A model generated the notes under the pieces. The model was not told where the DNA came from. It made no database searches and saw only the letters and a program-made list of their open reading frames with translations. DNA of 55,150 bases from Bacteroidales bacterium (GTDB taxonomy: Bacteria > Bacteroidota > Bacteroidia > Bacteroidales > UBA10428): NCBI GenBank assembly GCA_035299085.1, contig DATGXG010000041.1, positions 1-55,150 of the forward strand. The letters run 5' to 3'. The position numbers and the translations under genes were made by a program. Below, piece by piece: positions 17,372 to 26,470 of the stretch; position 1 is the first letter of the stretch, and the number at the start of each line of letters is the position of its first letter.

Positions 17372-19315
17372 ATGAGTGGCAACGGGAAAAGCCATGGTAT
17401 AAAATTCAGCTTAGCAGGGATTATTATAACTCTTGGCATTGTTTTCGGTGATATCGGCACATCACCCCTTTATGTGATGAAAGCGGTTATCCGTGGTGTT
17501 GATCCCGGCCGGCCTGAATTTGTACTCGGCGTTCTTTCTTGTGTGATATGGACACTCACCATACAAACAACTGTAAAATACGTCCTGATCATGCTCAGGG
17601 CGGATAACAAGGGTGAAGGCGGAATTTTCTCACTATTTGCCCTTTTGCGCAAGAGCAAAAGATGGATTTACATGCTGGCTATTGCAGGGGGAAGCCTTTT
17701 GCTGGCTGACGGAGTGATTACACCTGCCATCACTGTAGTTTCATCAATTGAAGGGTTGAGAATGATCAACCCCCAAATCAGTGTTATTCCCATTGTTATC
17801 ATTATTCTCACCCTGCTTTTCTCAATACAGCAGTTTGGTACCGAATACGTAGGCCGGTTTTTCGGCCCCATTATGTTTATCTGGTTTCTGATGCTGGGTG
17901 TGCTGGGTCTTCTTGAGATTCATGAAAAGATACTTGTTCTTAAAGCATTCAATCCGTATTATGCTATTAACCTGCTTATAAACTACCCGGGCGGCATATT
18001 GCTGCTTGGCGCCATTTTTCTGTGTACAACCGGTGGAGAAGCGCTGTATGCCGATCTTGGCCATTGCGGTATAAAAAACATCAGGGTTTCGTGGATATAT
18101 GTGAAGATAATGCTGATTCTGAATTACCTTGGCCAGGGAGCCTGGATTCTCAGCCATGGTGAGCAAATGAAGAACATTATAAATCCTTTTTTTTCAATTA
18201 TGCCTGCCTGGTTTCTGCCTATTGGTGTGCTTGTTGCCACAGCAGCCGCCATTATCGCCAGCCAGGCGCTGATTTCAGCATCCTATACTCTTATCAGCGA
18301 GGCCATTTCGCTTAACTTCTGGCCGAAAATAAAAATCAAATACCCCACCCTGCAGAAAGGGCAGATGTACATTGCCAGCATCAATATTTTTCTCTGGCTT
18401 GCCTGTATGGCCGTTGTTCTAATATTCAGGGAATCGGATAAAATGGAAGCCGCATACGGGCTCTCCATCAATATTACAATGCTTATTGATACTTTTCTGC
18501 TTATCGTTTACCTGTCAAATAAAAGGACCAACCCGTTTCTGATCTTGCTCTTCTTCGTTGCATTTGTAACTGTGGAAGGTTCTTTTCTGTACGCCAACAT
18601 GTTTAAGCTTAAGGATGGAGGTTGGTTTCCTTTAACAATAGGAGGCTTTCTGGCCATTATTATGTTATCATGGTATAACGGCCGGAAAATTGCCAACCGG
18701 TTCCTCAGGTTTCTACCTCTTGAACAGTATGTGGGCGTAATAAAAGATCTCAGGAATGACAACAGCATTCCGAAAACTGCAACCAATCTGGTATTTCTTA
18801 CAAAAGCAAACAGAGCTACTGATATTGAATCCAAAATTGTATTATCCATTCTGAACAAGCAACCCAAGAGGGCTGATCATTACTGGCTTATTCATGTTGA
18901 TATTACTGATGAACCAAGAACCCATGATTATAAGGTTACCCATATCATCCCGGGTATACTTACCCGCGTCGACTTCTCTCTTGGCTTTAAAGTTGAACCG
19001 CGAATCAATGCCATGTTCCGGCAGATAACAAATGAAATGGCAAGTACCGGTGAGATCGACCTTTTCAGTGGTTACCCGTCGTTGCGGAAACATAATATAT
19101 TGACCGATTTCAAGTTCATTTTGATTGAACGTCTGAATATTACCGAATTTGATTTTAAATTCAGGGAACGCATCCTAATGATACTCTACCTTTTTATTTC
19201 AAGGAACAGCCTTTCCGATGTGAGAGCGCTCGGCTTTGATGCCAGCCTTGTGCAAATCGAACAGATGTCACTTGGTTATGATACAATTCCGTACCACCTG
19301 AACCGAAAAAACTAA
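17372..19315 (+). CDS. kup: KUP family potassium uptake transporter
   Basis: 647 residues, close to the roughly 620 of E. coli Kup, a K+/H+ symporter of the inner membrane. The signature GDIGTSPLYVMKAVI is at residues 29-43, and KGEGGIFSLFALL and LLADGVITPAITVVSS are the family's conserved early helices. Twelve hydrophobic segments run to about residue 440, followed by a soluble C-terminal domain of about 200 residues. rsmE follows after three bases, so the two form one transcript, though no functional link is obvious. Confidence 0.95.
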   Translation: MSGNGKSHGIKFSLAGIIITLGIVFGDIGTSPLYVMKAVIRGVDPGRPEFVLGVLSCVIWTLTIQTTVKYVLIMLRADNKGEGGIFSLFALLRKSKRWIYMLAIAGGSLLLADGVITPAITVVSSIEGLRMINPQISVIPIVIIILTLLFSIQQFGTEYVGRFFGPIMFIWFLMLGVLGLLEIHEKILVLKAFNPYYAINLLINYPGGILLLGAIFLCTTGGEALYADLGHCGIKNIRVSWIYVKIMLILNYLGQGAWILSHGEQMKNIINPFFSIMPAWFLPIGVLVATAAAIIASQALISASYTLISEAISLNFWPKIKIKYPTLQKGQMYIASINIFLWLACMAVVLIFRESDKMEAAYGLSINITMLIDTFLLIVYLSNKRTNPFLILLFFVAFVTVEGSFLYANMFKLKDGGWFPLTIGGFLAIIMLSWYNGRKIANRFLRFLPLEQYVGVIKDLRNDNSIPKTATNLVFLTKANRATDIESKIVLSILNKQPKRADHYWLIHVDITDEPRTHDYKVTHIIPGILTRVDFSLGFKVEPRINAMFRQITNEMASTGEIDLFSGYPSLRKHNILTDFKFILIERLNITEFDFKFRERILMILYLFISRNSLSDVRALGFDASLVQIEQMSLGYDTIPYHLNRKN

Positions 19316-19318
19316 TTC

Positions 19319-20017
19319 ATGCATGTTTTCTATAATACCGGAATAATTGACAGGAATGCGGTGTTGAATGCCGAGGAATCAGCCCATTGTGCAAGAGTAC
19401 TAAGGCTTACAGCCGGTGAAACGGTGCTTTTGCTTGATGGCTCTGGCAAAATGTACAGGGCAAAACTCACCAGCTCTAATCCCAAAAGATGCGAACTCGA
19501 AATAGTTGAGACAATTGCTGTAAACCGGTCCAGGGATTTCGATATCAGTATCGCAATTGCCCCGACTAAAAACATGGACCGTTTTGAATGGTTTGTTGAA
19601 AAAGCGGTTGAAATAGGTGTTGATACTATTACACCGCTTCTTTGCCAGCGTTCGGAAAGAAAGGTTATCAATATTGAAAGGCTTCAGAAGCTTGTAATTT
19701 CAACAATGAAACAGGCGATAGTAGCTAAGATGCCTGTCATACGGGAAATGACAAAGTTTGACAAATTCATATCCGCCTACGACGGCCCTTTACAGAACCG
19801 GTTTATTGCCCACTGTCTGAACGATGACAAGAAACTCCTTCAAAAAACTATACTTCCGTCAACACATGCCGTTATCCTGATTGGTCCGGAGGGCGATTTC
19901 ACACCCGAAGAAATCCAATCCTCTCTGAATCATCAATTTATTCCGGTTTCGCTGGGGGATAATCGGTTGCGGACTGAAACGGCCGGCGTTGTGGCATGTA
20001 CCGTTTTAAACGCCTGA
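19319..20017 (+). CDS. rsmE: 16S rRNA (uracil(1498)-N(3))-methyltransferase RsmE
   Basis: 232 residues. RsmE methylates U1498 in the decoding region of the 30S subunit. The N-terminal PUA-like part (HCARVLRLTAGETVLLLDG) and the C-terminal SPOUT knot are both recognisable: LIGPEGDFTPEE at 187-198 and SLGDNRLRTETA at 211-222, the knot and SAM-binding motifs. It starts three bases after kup. It ends 143 bases before the polysaccharide locus, which begins a new transcription unit. Confidence 0.95.
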   Translation: MHVFYNTGIIDRNAVLNAEESAHCARVLRLTAGETVLLLDGSGKMYRAKLTSSNPKRCELEIVETIAVNRSRDFDISIAIAPTKNMDRFEWFVEKAVEIGVDTITPLLCQRSERKVINIERLQKLVISTMKQAIVAKMPVIREMTKFDKFISAYDGPLQNRFIAHCLNDDKKLLQKTILPSTHAVILIGPEGDFTPEEIQSSLNHQFIPVSLGDNRLRTETAGVVACTVLNA

Positions 20018-20102
20018 AAGGTTTTGCCAAATTTCCCACAGGATTAATCTAAGGAATAACCCCCTTGGTAAAAATTACCCTGTAATAATTTTAAAAAAAA
20101 AC

Positions 20103-20110
20103 AACCTTTG
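20103..20110 (+). promoter_or_regulatory. Possible -7 box before the polysaccharide locus
   Basis: AACCTTTG is one mismatch from TAnnTTTG and lies 50 bases before the first locus ATG. The -33 region (CCTG at 20079-20082) is poor. No JUMPstart- or UpxY-type antitermination element is recognisable in the 142-base gap; the remainder is AT-rich with runs of A. Confidence 0.35.
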
Positions 20111-20159
20111 CCAGCGATTAAATGTATATAGATAAAATTGTTAAAAGTCATTATCAAAA

Positions 20160-21596
20160 ATGCTATTTAATTCGCTCGAATTCCTAATCTTCTTTCCTAT
20201 TGTTGTTGCGCTTTATTATGCGCTTCCCCATAAAAACCGCTGGGCGCTCCTTCTGATAGCGAGCTGTTACTTTTATATGGTATTTGTCCCGATTTACATC
20301 CTGATCCTCGGCTTTACAATCGTCGTGGATTATTTTGCCGGAATTTGGCTTGAAGATGCTAAAGGGAGGAAACGAAGACTTCTGCTTATTGCCAGCATTA
20401 TAGCCAACACAGGCGTTCTGGCTATTTTTAAATACTATAATTTTCTGAATGAGAATCTTACAGTGCTTTTGAAAGGTTTCTCAGTTCAGAATCCCATACC
20501 ATTTTTATCTATTCTGTTGCCTATCGGACTTTCGTTCCATACGTTCCAGGCCATGAGTTATACCATCGAGGTGTACAGGGGAAACCAGAAGGCCGAGCGC
20601 AATTTTGGCATATATGCCCTGTATGTTATGTACTTTCCACAATTGGTGGCAGGGCCTATTGAAAGGCCTCAAAATATGCTTCACCAGTTTCATGAGGAGA
20701 AGTTCCTCAGTTTTGAAAATTTCGCTGAAGGACTCAAACATATTGTTTGGGGACTTTTCAAAAAAGTGGTTATTGCCGACAGGATCTCGGAATATGTAAA
20801 TGTGGTTTACGGAGATCCCCACCAGTATGGGGGGGCACAGTTGCTGATGGCCACTATATTTTTCTCCTTCCAGATTTATTGTGATTTCTCGGGTTATTCA
20901 TCCATTGCAATTGGCACATCACGGATTTTTGGAATAAGGCTTATGCAAAACTTCAACCGGCCCTATCTTTCATCAAGTATCCGTGAATTCTGGCACAGGT
21001 GGCATATATCACTGTCAACATGGTTCCGTGATTATCTTTATTTTCCTTTAGGAGGAAACCGTGTTGCCATTCCAAGAGCCTACCTGAACACCTTTATTGT
21101 TTTCGTAGTGAGCGGATTGTGGCACGGAGCAAACTGGACATTTGTCATTTGGGGTGCACTCCATGGGTTTTACCAGATTTTCGGCAAATTGACCCAGCCT
21201 GCACGTGACCGGTTCAACACGTTAATCGGAATGAATAAAATTCCCGGTATTCATAAGACTATTCAAATTGCTATCACATTCATGCTTGCTTCCTTTGCCT
21301 GGATTTTCTTCCGTGCCCGCTCGCTTGATGATGCCATGTATATTGTGACCCATATTTTCAGTGTACGGACCTTTCAGAACCTGAATCTTTTTGAATTCCG
21401 CGCCGACATGGTCATGGGTGTCCTTCTAATCATTCTGCTTATGCTGCTTGATGTTCTTGAGGAAAAAATAAAGATCTCGGAAAAATTAAGGCTTTCGCCC
21501 TCGGCTGTCCGCTGGACTGTTTACGGTGTTTCAGTTCTCGCACTTATGATATTCGGGATATGGAAATCAGCTGACTTTATCTATTTTCAATTCTAA
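20160..21596 (+). CDS. MBOAT family O-acyltransferase, AlgI-like
   Basis: 478 residues with about ten to twelve membrane segments. Conserved MBOAT/AlgI stretches are present: PIGLSFHTFQAMSYTIEVYRG near 120-140, YFPQLVAGPIERP near 165, FNRPYLSSSIREFWHRWHISLS, and the catalytic-His motif SGLWHGANWTFVIWGALHG. In alginate and peptidoglycan acetylation systems this protein moves acyl groups across the inner membrane and hands them to a periplasmic SGNH protein, which is exactly what the next gene encodes. The two are 12 bases apart. The polymer acylated here is probably the one made by the surrounding locus (inference). Confidence 0.92.
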   Translation: MLFNSLEFLIFFPIVVALYYALPHKNRWALLLIASCYFYMVFVPIYILILGFTIVVDYFAGIWLEDAKGRKRRLLLIASIIANTGVLAIFKYYNFLNENLTVLLKGFSVQNPIPFLSILLPIGLSFHTFQAMSYTIEVYRGNQKAERNFGIYALYVMYFPQLVAGPIERPQNMLHQFHEEKFLSFENFAEGLKHIVWGLFKKVVIADRISEYVNVVYGDPHQYGGAQLLMATIFFSFQIYCDFSGYSSIAIGTSRIFGIRLMQNFNRPYLSSSIREFWHRWHISLSTWFRDYLYFPLGGNRVAIPRAYLNTFIVFVVSGLWHGANWTFVIWGALHGFYQIFGKLTQPARDRFNTLIGMNKIPGIHKTIQIAITFMLASFAWIFFRARSLDDAMYIVTHIFSVRTFQNLNLFEFRADMVMGVLLIILLMLLDVLEEKIKISEKLRLSPSAVRWTVYGVSVLALMIFGIWKSADFIYFQF

Positions 21597-21608
21597 GCCA
21601 GTGAGAAT

Positions 21609-22742
21609 ATGAAGGAAAAAAATTTACGGATATTAGTTTACATCACAGGTTTTATTTGCCTTATTGCATTTATCGCGATCCGCAACTTTCCATTGATGAA
21701 TGCTCTCTTAAGCGATAAGATGGACCGGGAAACAAAAGATTTTGAAACATACGGCGATTTGTATTATTCTAACAACATAAACCATTTCAAAGTTGATTTA
21801 CCGAAACGGATCAGAAAATACAGGCTTTCTGAAAAAAATCCTGCAGTAAACGATGCCGATATACTGACCTTTGGTGATAGTTTTTTTGATTTTTCTTTTC
21901 AGAAAACATTTCCTGAAAGACTTTCGGATACATTGAACCAAAAAGTTTATTCCTTCGTAACCCAGGATCCGGTGCTGTCGAATCCTTTCTGTGTATTAAA
22001 CCAGGCATCATATCCGCTTCTGGATAAGCCCAAAATCGTAATATTTGAAACGGTTGAAAGAAATATTCCTATAAAATTCACCAGTACATACGATATCAGT
22101 TGCCGCCGGAATGAATTCAAAAAAAGTCTTTACAACGAGATCCATGCTTTTATCTTCAAACCTAATTCGGAACAGCTCTATTCTTTGCTTTTAAAAAGGG
22201 GGCACTTTATTCACAACATATATTCTGCAATAGTCACACTGCGTTTTGACTGGTTCGGGTACATATCTCCCATGACCGCTAAATATAAAATGCAGAAAGA
22301 TCCATGGCTGTTCTATGAAAAGGAATTCTGCAATGAACCGGGCGGATTTTATTATAAATATTCGGATCAGGAATTAAATAACATTGCCGACAACATTTTC
22401 AGGTTGCAGGAAAATCTGAAGGAAAAATACAATCTCGACCTCATTTTCATGCCTATACCGAACAAGTATTCTCTTTACCATAAAATGATCAATAACGATC
22501 AGTATAATAATTTCCTGCCCTTGCTCTATGCCGAGCTTGACAAGCGCGGTGTGAGATACATTAACCTTTATAGGGAGTTTTCTTCTGCCAGGGATACCTT
22601 GTATTACGGAACCGATACACACTGGAACAAGAAGGGTCTTGACAAGGCATTAAACCTTATGCTGAACGAGATGTACAGCGATTCATCGCTTGCAGTGATC
22701 CGTGAAAAGAAATCACATAATGACAACCCGGATAACAATTAA
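21609..22742 (+). CDS. AlgX/AlgJ-like SGNH-fold protein, membrane-anchored
   Basis: 377 residues. A single N-terminal transmembrane segment (7-25) anchors a periplasmic domain. The nucleophile motif GDSFFD is at 89-94 (S91) and the Asp/His pair is in TDTHW at 335-339, the arrangement of AlgX, AlgJ and PatB O-acetyltransferases. It is therefore likely to transfer acyl groups delivered by the MBOAT protein onto a polysaccharide in the periplasm. Sequence between the motifs is not conserved enough to name the acceptor sugar. Confidence 0.82.
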   Translation: MKEKNLRILVYITGFICLIAFIAIRNFPLMNALLSDKMDRETKDFETYGDLYYSNNINHFKVDLPKRIRKYRLSEKNPAVNDADILTFGDSFFDFSFQKTFPERLSDTLNQKVYSFVTQDPVLSNPFCVLNQASYPLLDKPKIVIFETVERNIPIKFTSTYDISCRRNEFKKSLYNEIHAFIFKPNSEQLYSLLLKRGHFIHNIYSAIVTLRFDWFGYISPMTAKYKMQKDPWLFYEKEFCNEPGGFYYKYSDQELNNIADNIFRLQENLKEKYNLDLIFMPIPNKYSLYHKMINNDQYNNFLPLLYAELDKRGVRYINLYREFSSARDTLYYGTDTHWNKKGLDKALNLMLNEMYSDSSLAVIREKKSHNDNPDNN

Positions 22743-22760
22743 CCTTAAATATAAATCAAC

Positions 22761-23537
22761 ATGAAGGCAGTTTTACTGGCAGGAGGCTTTGGTACAAGGA
22801 TCAGCGAAGAAAGCGGTATCAGGCCCAAGCCCATGGTTGAAATTGGCGGAAAACCAATCCTCTGGCATATAATGAAAATCTATGCGCATTTTGGCATAAA
22901 AGACTTTGTCATTTGCGTAGGTTATAAAGGAAACATCATCAAGGAATTTTTTGCTAACTATTTCCTTTACCAGTCTGATGTAACCTTTGATCTCAAATAC
23001 AACACCATGTCGATTCTTAATAACCAGTCGGAAGAATGGAAAGTAACCCTTGCCGACACCGGTTTGAATACAATGACGGGTGGCCGTTTAAAGCGGGTTA
23101 AGGACTATATAGGAAATGAGACCTTCTGTATGACATATGGTGACGGAGTGAGTGATGTGAAGATTGATGAGATAATTAAGTTCCATAAACAGGAAAAATC
23201 AATAGCCACGCTCACTGCAGTGCAGGAACCGGGACGATTCGGAACCATTTCACTGAAAAGCGATCAGACCAAGGTGAGCAACTTCAGGGAGAAACAGAAT
23301 GATGAGAATACGGCCTGGATCAACGGCGGTTTCTTTGTTCTGGAACCTGAAATCTTCAAATACATTGATGATGATTCCACTGTATTTGAAAAAACGCCGC
23401 TTGAGAAGCTGGCCAAAGAAGGGAAACTTTCTGCCTTCAGGCATAATGGATTCTGGCAGCCAATGGATACCATACGCGACAAGAACGTTTTGGAAGAGCT
23501 TTGGAGTTCGGGGAAAGCACCATGGAAGATATGGTAA
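22761..23537 (+). CDS. rfbF: Glucose-1-phosphate cytidylyltransferase
   Basis: 258 residues, the normal length. It makes CDP-glucose from CTP and glucose-1-phosphate, the entry step to CDP-6-deoxyhexoses and branched dideoxy sugars. The nucleotide-binding LAGGFGTRISEESGIRPKPM and VEIGGKPILWHIM are nearly canonical; MTYGDGVSDV carries the metal-binding Asp, and the 3' part has FREKQ and NGGFFVLEPE. First gene of a six-gene nucleotide-sugar operon. The usual partner rfbG (CDP-glucose 4,6-dehydratase) is missing from the window. Confidence 0.94.
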   Translation: MKAVLLAGGFGTRISEESGIRPKPMVEIGGKPILWHIMKIYAHFGIKDFVICVGYKGNIIKEFFANYFLYQSDVTFDLKYNTMSILNNQSEEWKVTLADTGLNTMTGGRLKRVKDYIGNETFCMTYGDGVSDVKIDEIIKFHKQEKSIATLTAVQEPGRFGTISLKSDQTKVSNFREKQNDENTAWINGGFFVLEPEIFKYIDDDSTVFEKTPLEKLAKEGKLSAFRHNGFWQPMDTIRDKNVLEELWSSGKAPWKIW

Positions 23538-23589
23538 CACAACCATTTGCAATTTACAACGTAGTATTAAAAATTAAATCCAATAAAAA

Positions 23590-24636
23590 ATGAAAATATT
23601 AATTACCGGTAATCTCGGATATGTAGGATCAGAACTTGTCAAACTGCTCAGGAAAAATTATCCCGACGCACAGCTCATTGGTTTTGACATCGGGTATTTT
23701 GCAAAACATATCACCAACCGGAATGCTGCCCCTGAAATTTATCTCGATAATCAATATTATGGCGACGTAAGGAAGTTTCCTGAATGGCTTCTCGAAGGAG
23801 TTGATGCTGTAGTGCAGCTGGCAGCCATTTCAAATGACCCTATTGGAAATAAGTTTGAAGAGATCACCCTCGATATAAATTATAAATCGGTAATTGATAT
23901 TGCAAAAAAGGCAAAAAAAGCAGGCGTAAAGAAAATGATCTTTGCATCGAGTTGCTCGGTTTATGGATTTGCTGAAGAATCAGCCCGTACCGAAGAATCC
24001 TCTGTAAATCCTCTTACAGCCTATGCACGTTCCAAAGTATTTGCAGAAAGGGATCTTCAGCCGCTTGCTGATGACAAATTCACGGTTACCTGCCTTCGTT
24101 TTGCCACGGCATGTGGTATGAGCGATCGTCTGAGGCTCGACCTGGTGCTGAATGACTTTGTTGCAGGTGCTATTTCCTCTGGAGAAATTAACATTATGAG
24201 TGACGGTACTCCCTGGAGACCGTTGATCAATGTAAGGGATATGGGCCGCGCCATCATCTGGGGCATTGAAAGAAAAGCCTCAAACGGCGGAAATTACCTT
24301 GTAATCAATACAGGAAGCAATGTATGGAATTACCAGGTTAAGGAGCTTGCCTATGCCATCAACAAAATATTGCCTGAAACACAGGTCTCAATCAACAAGG
24401 ATGCCCAGCCCGATAAGAGATCGTACCGCGTAAGCTTTGATAAGTTTGAGAAACTTGCCGCTGGTTTTACACCGGTTTACAGCCTTGAACAATCAATCAA
24501 TGACCTGGTTGACGGGCTTAAAAAAATTGATTTCAATGATAAGAATTACAGGCAGTCGAGGCTGATCAGGCTCTATGTGGTAAATGAACTTCTTGACCAG
24601 CAAATTGTAAATAACCAGCTGGAACTCATCAAATGA
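23590..24636 (+). CDS. Extended SDR NAD-dependent sugar epimerase/dehydratase
   Basis: 348 residues. The Rossmann motif TGNLGYVGS is at 6-14 and the catalytic pair is Y145xxxK149 (YARSK). The active-site serine region reads SSCSVYG at 120-126, as in UDP-glucose 4-epimerase-like enzymes, and lacks the acidic residue of sugar 4,6-dehydratases (for example the TDE or SDK types). It is thus unlikely simply to replace rfbG. Being second in an operon with rfbF and overlapping an RmlC-like gene (ATGA), it should act on a CDP-sugar, perhaps as C4 epimerase, oxidase or reductase. The exact reaction cannot be read from the sequence. Confidence 0.88.
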   Translation: MKILITGNLGYVGSELVKLLRKNYPDAQLIGFDIGYFAKHITNRNAAPEIYLDNQYYGDVRKFPEWLLEGVDAVVQLAAISNDPIGNKFEEITLDINYKSVIDIAKKAKKAGVKKMIFASSCSVYGFAEESARTEESSVNPLTAYARSKVFAERDLQPLADDKFTVTCLRFATACGMSDRLRLDLVLNDFVAGAISSGEINIMSDGTPWRPLINVRDMGRAIIWGIERKASNGGNYLVINTGSNVWNYQVKELAYAINKILPETQVSINKDAQPDKRSYRVSFDKFEKLAAGFTPVYSLEQSINDLVDGLKKIDFNDKNYRQSRLIRLYVVNELLDQQIVNNQLELIK

Positions 24637-25184
24637 GATTCACTGAAACTCCCTTAAAGGGAGCCTATATTATAGATCTGAATCCAATTTCAGACGAACG
24701 CGGCATGTTCATGAGAACATACTGCAAAAACGAATTCGCTGAAATCGGGCATGATAAAGAATTTGTGCAGTTCAACCAGTCGGTCACCCGGCAAACAGGC
24801 ACAATCAGGGGTATGCACTACCAGGTGCCCCCTTTCAGTGAAATAAAGCTGCTGCGTTGCATACGGGGAAGCGTGTTTGATGTGATCATCGATCTGCGTC
24901 AGGACTCCCCTACTTTCCTGCAGTATTTTTCAGTTGAACTGAGTGAAAGGAACATGCTTTCGCTATACATTCCTCAGGGATTTGCACATGGTTTTCAGAC
25001 TCTTGAGGATAACACTCAACTGATATACCATCATTCGGCGTTTTATACCCCCGGATTTGAAGCAGGAATCCGTTACAACGACCCGGCGATTGGTATAAAC
25101 TGGCCATTATCCGTATCGGTTATCACAGAAAAAGATAAGAATCATCCACTATTGAATAATACCTTTAAAGGAATCACATTATGA
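24633..25184 (+). CDS. RmlC-like sugar 3,5-epimerase (cupin)
   Basis: 183 residues, normal for dTDP-4-dehydrorhamnose 3,5-epimerase. The catalytic His is in TIRGMHYQ, the conserved Lys in EIKLLR, and the FDVIIDLR, IPQGFAHGFQ and YNDPAIGINW motifs are all present, so the enzyme looks competent for epimerising a 4-keto sugar. In this operon the substrate is presumably a CDP-4-keto-hexose rather than dTDP, because no rmlA, rmlB or rmlD is present. Four-base ATGA overlaps join it to both neighbours. Confidence 0.88.
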   Translation: MRFTETPLKGAYIIDLNPISDERGMFMRTYCKNEFAEIGHDKEFVQFNQSVTRQTGTIRGMHYQVPPFSEIKLLRCIRGSVFDVIIDLRQDSPTFLQYFSVELSERNMLSLYIPQGFAHGFQTLEDNTQLIYHHSAFYTPGFEAGIRYNDPAIGINWPLSVSVITEKDKNHPLLNNTFKGITL

Positions 25185-26410
25185 AATGCAGACACTGTAA
25201 ACATGAACTGAAAAATGTATTTGTAGATCTCGTGAACTGCCCTCCGTCAAACGATATGTTAAAACCGGAAAAGCTAAACGAGCCTGAAGTATATTATCCT
25301 CTTAAAATATATACCTGTGATCAGTGTCTGTTGGTGCAGGTTGATGAAATGAGAAAAGCAGACTCCATCTTTAACAGCGAGTACACTTATTTTTCATCCT
25401 ATTCCACAAGCTGGCTGGCGCATGCCAAAAAGTACACGGATATGATGGTTGAGCGGTTCGGTTTCAACAGCAACTCACAGGTTGTTGAAATTGCAAGCAA
25501 TGACGGCTACTTGCTTCAGTACTTTAAGGAATACAACATTCCGGTTCTTGGCGTAGATCCGACAGCCAATACGGCTGCTGTTGCCATTGGCAAGGGCATA
25601 CCGACTATCATCGATTTCTTCGGCGCTGATTTTGCACAAAAGAAACTGGTGGATCAGAATATTAAAGCCGACCTGATTTTAGGTAATAATGTACTGGCTC
25701 ATGTTCCCGACATCAATGACTTTGTGAAAGGCGTTAAAACAGCCCTCAAACCCGAAGGTGTGGTTACTTTTGAATTCCCGCATCTTTACAGGCTTGTTGT
25801 GGAATGCCAGTTTGATACCATATATCATGAACATTTTTCATACCTGTCCTTTACCGTTGTAAAGCGGATCTTTGAAAGCCAGGGACTTGAGATGTTTGAC
25901 GTGCAGGAACTGCCTACCCATGGCGGATCCCTGAGAATTTTTGCGAAACATAAAGATTCAAAAAGGCCTGTTGAGGAAAATGTGGCCCTCATGCTGAAGA
26001 AGGAAGAGGAAGCCGGAATGAAGACCATGAAATACTATGATGGATTTCAGCCCCGCGTTGATGAAATCAAGTATCATGTATGGGAATTCCTTATTGGTGC
26101 CAAACGGCAGGGTAAAAAAGTAATCGGTTACGGGGCTGCCGCAAAGGGGAATACCCTTCTCAATTATTGTGGTATAAAAGGCACCGACCTTATACAGTTT
26201 GCAGTTGATGCGTCACCGCACAAACAGAACCTGCTGCTACCGGCCAGTCATATACCGGTTCGCGGACTGGACAGCATTCGTGAATACAAACCGGATTATG
26301 TCATCATTCTCCCCTGGAACCTTAAGAAAGAAATCAGTGAACAACTGAAATATATCAGGGAATGGGATGGCAAATTCGTGACTTTCATACCTGAACTGAA
26401 TGTTTTTTGA
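25181..26410 (+). CDS. Sugar C-methyltransferase, TylC3/NovU type
   Basis: 409 residues with the three-part layout of nucleotide-sugar C-methyltransferases. An N-terminal zinc-binding domain has C3, C6, C46 and C49. A SAM-binding Rossmann domain carries VVEIASNDGYLLQYF near 99-113, and the family motif YHEHFSYLS is near 214-222. A C-terminal C-methyltransferase domain begins near 300 (GYGAAAKGNTLLNY). Relatives install a methyl branch at C3 (or C5) of 4-keto-6-deoxy sugars, which requires a 4-keto intermediate. This predicts a branched methyl sugar in the polymer. Start overlaps the RmlC-like stop by four bases. Confidence 0.9.
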   Translation: MKCRHCKHELKNVFVDLVNCPPSNDMLKPEKLNEPEVYYPLKIYTCDQCLLVQVDEMRKADSIFNSEYTYFSSYSTSWLAHAKKYTDMMVERFGFNSNSQVVEIASNDGYLLQYFKEYNIPVLGVDPTANTAAVAIGKGIPTIIDFFGADFAQKKLVDQNIKADLILGNNVLAHVPDINDFVKGVKTALKPEGVVTFEFPHLYRLVVECQFDTIYHEHFSYLSFTVVKRIFESQGLEMFDVQELPTHGGSLRIFAKHKDSKRPVEENVALMLKKEEEAGMKTMKYYDGFQPRVDEIKYHVWEFLIGAKRQGKKVIGYGAAAKGNTLLNYCGIKGTDLIQFAVDASPHKQNLLLPASHIPVRGLDSIREYKPDYVIILPWNLKKEISEQLKYIREWDGKFVTFIPELNVF

Positions 26411-26425
26411 TTTCATGCTCTGGTC

Positions 26426-26458
26426 CGCCTCACCCTCGGACTCAGCTCAGGGTGACCG
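26426..26458. repeat. Short palindromic repeat element of the CACCCTGAG type
   Basis: TCACCCT (26430-26436) pairs with AGGGTGA (26449-26455) around a 12-base centre that is itself partly symmetric (CTCAGCTCAG). On the minus strand it reads GTCACCCTGAGCTGAGTC then CGAGGGTGA. I recall highly similar dispersed palindromes from many Bacteroidota genomes, which would make it an intergenic repeat. TTTT then an A-run follow, so a terminator function is possible. Confidence 0.5.
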
Positions 26459-26470
26459 TTTTAAAAAAAT

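Noticed and set aside
20018..20159. Possible riboswitch or antitermination leader before the polysaccharide locus
   Set aside because: Only AT-rich sequence and a weak -7 box are visible; no stable stem-loops or known motif.
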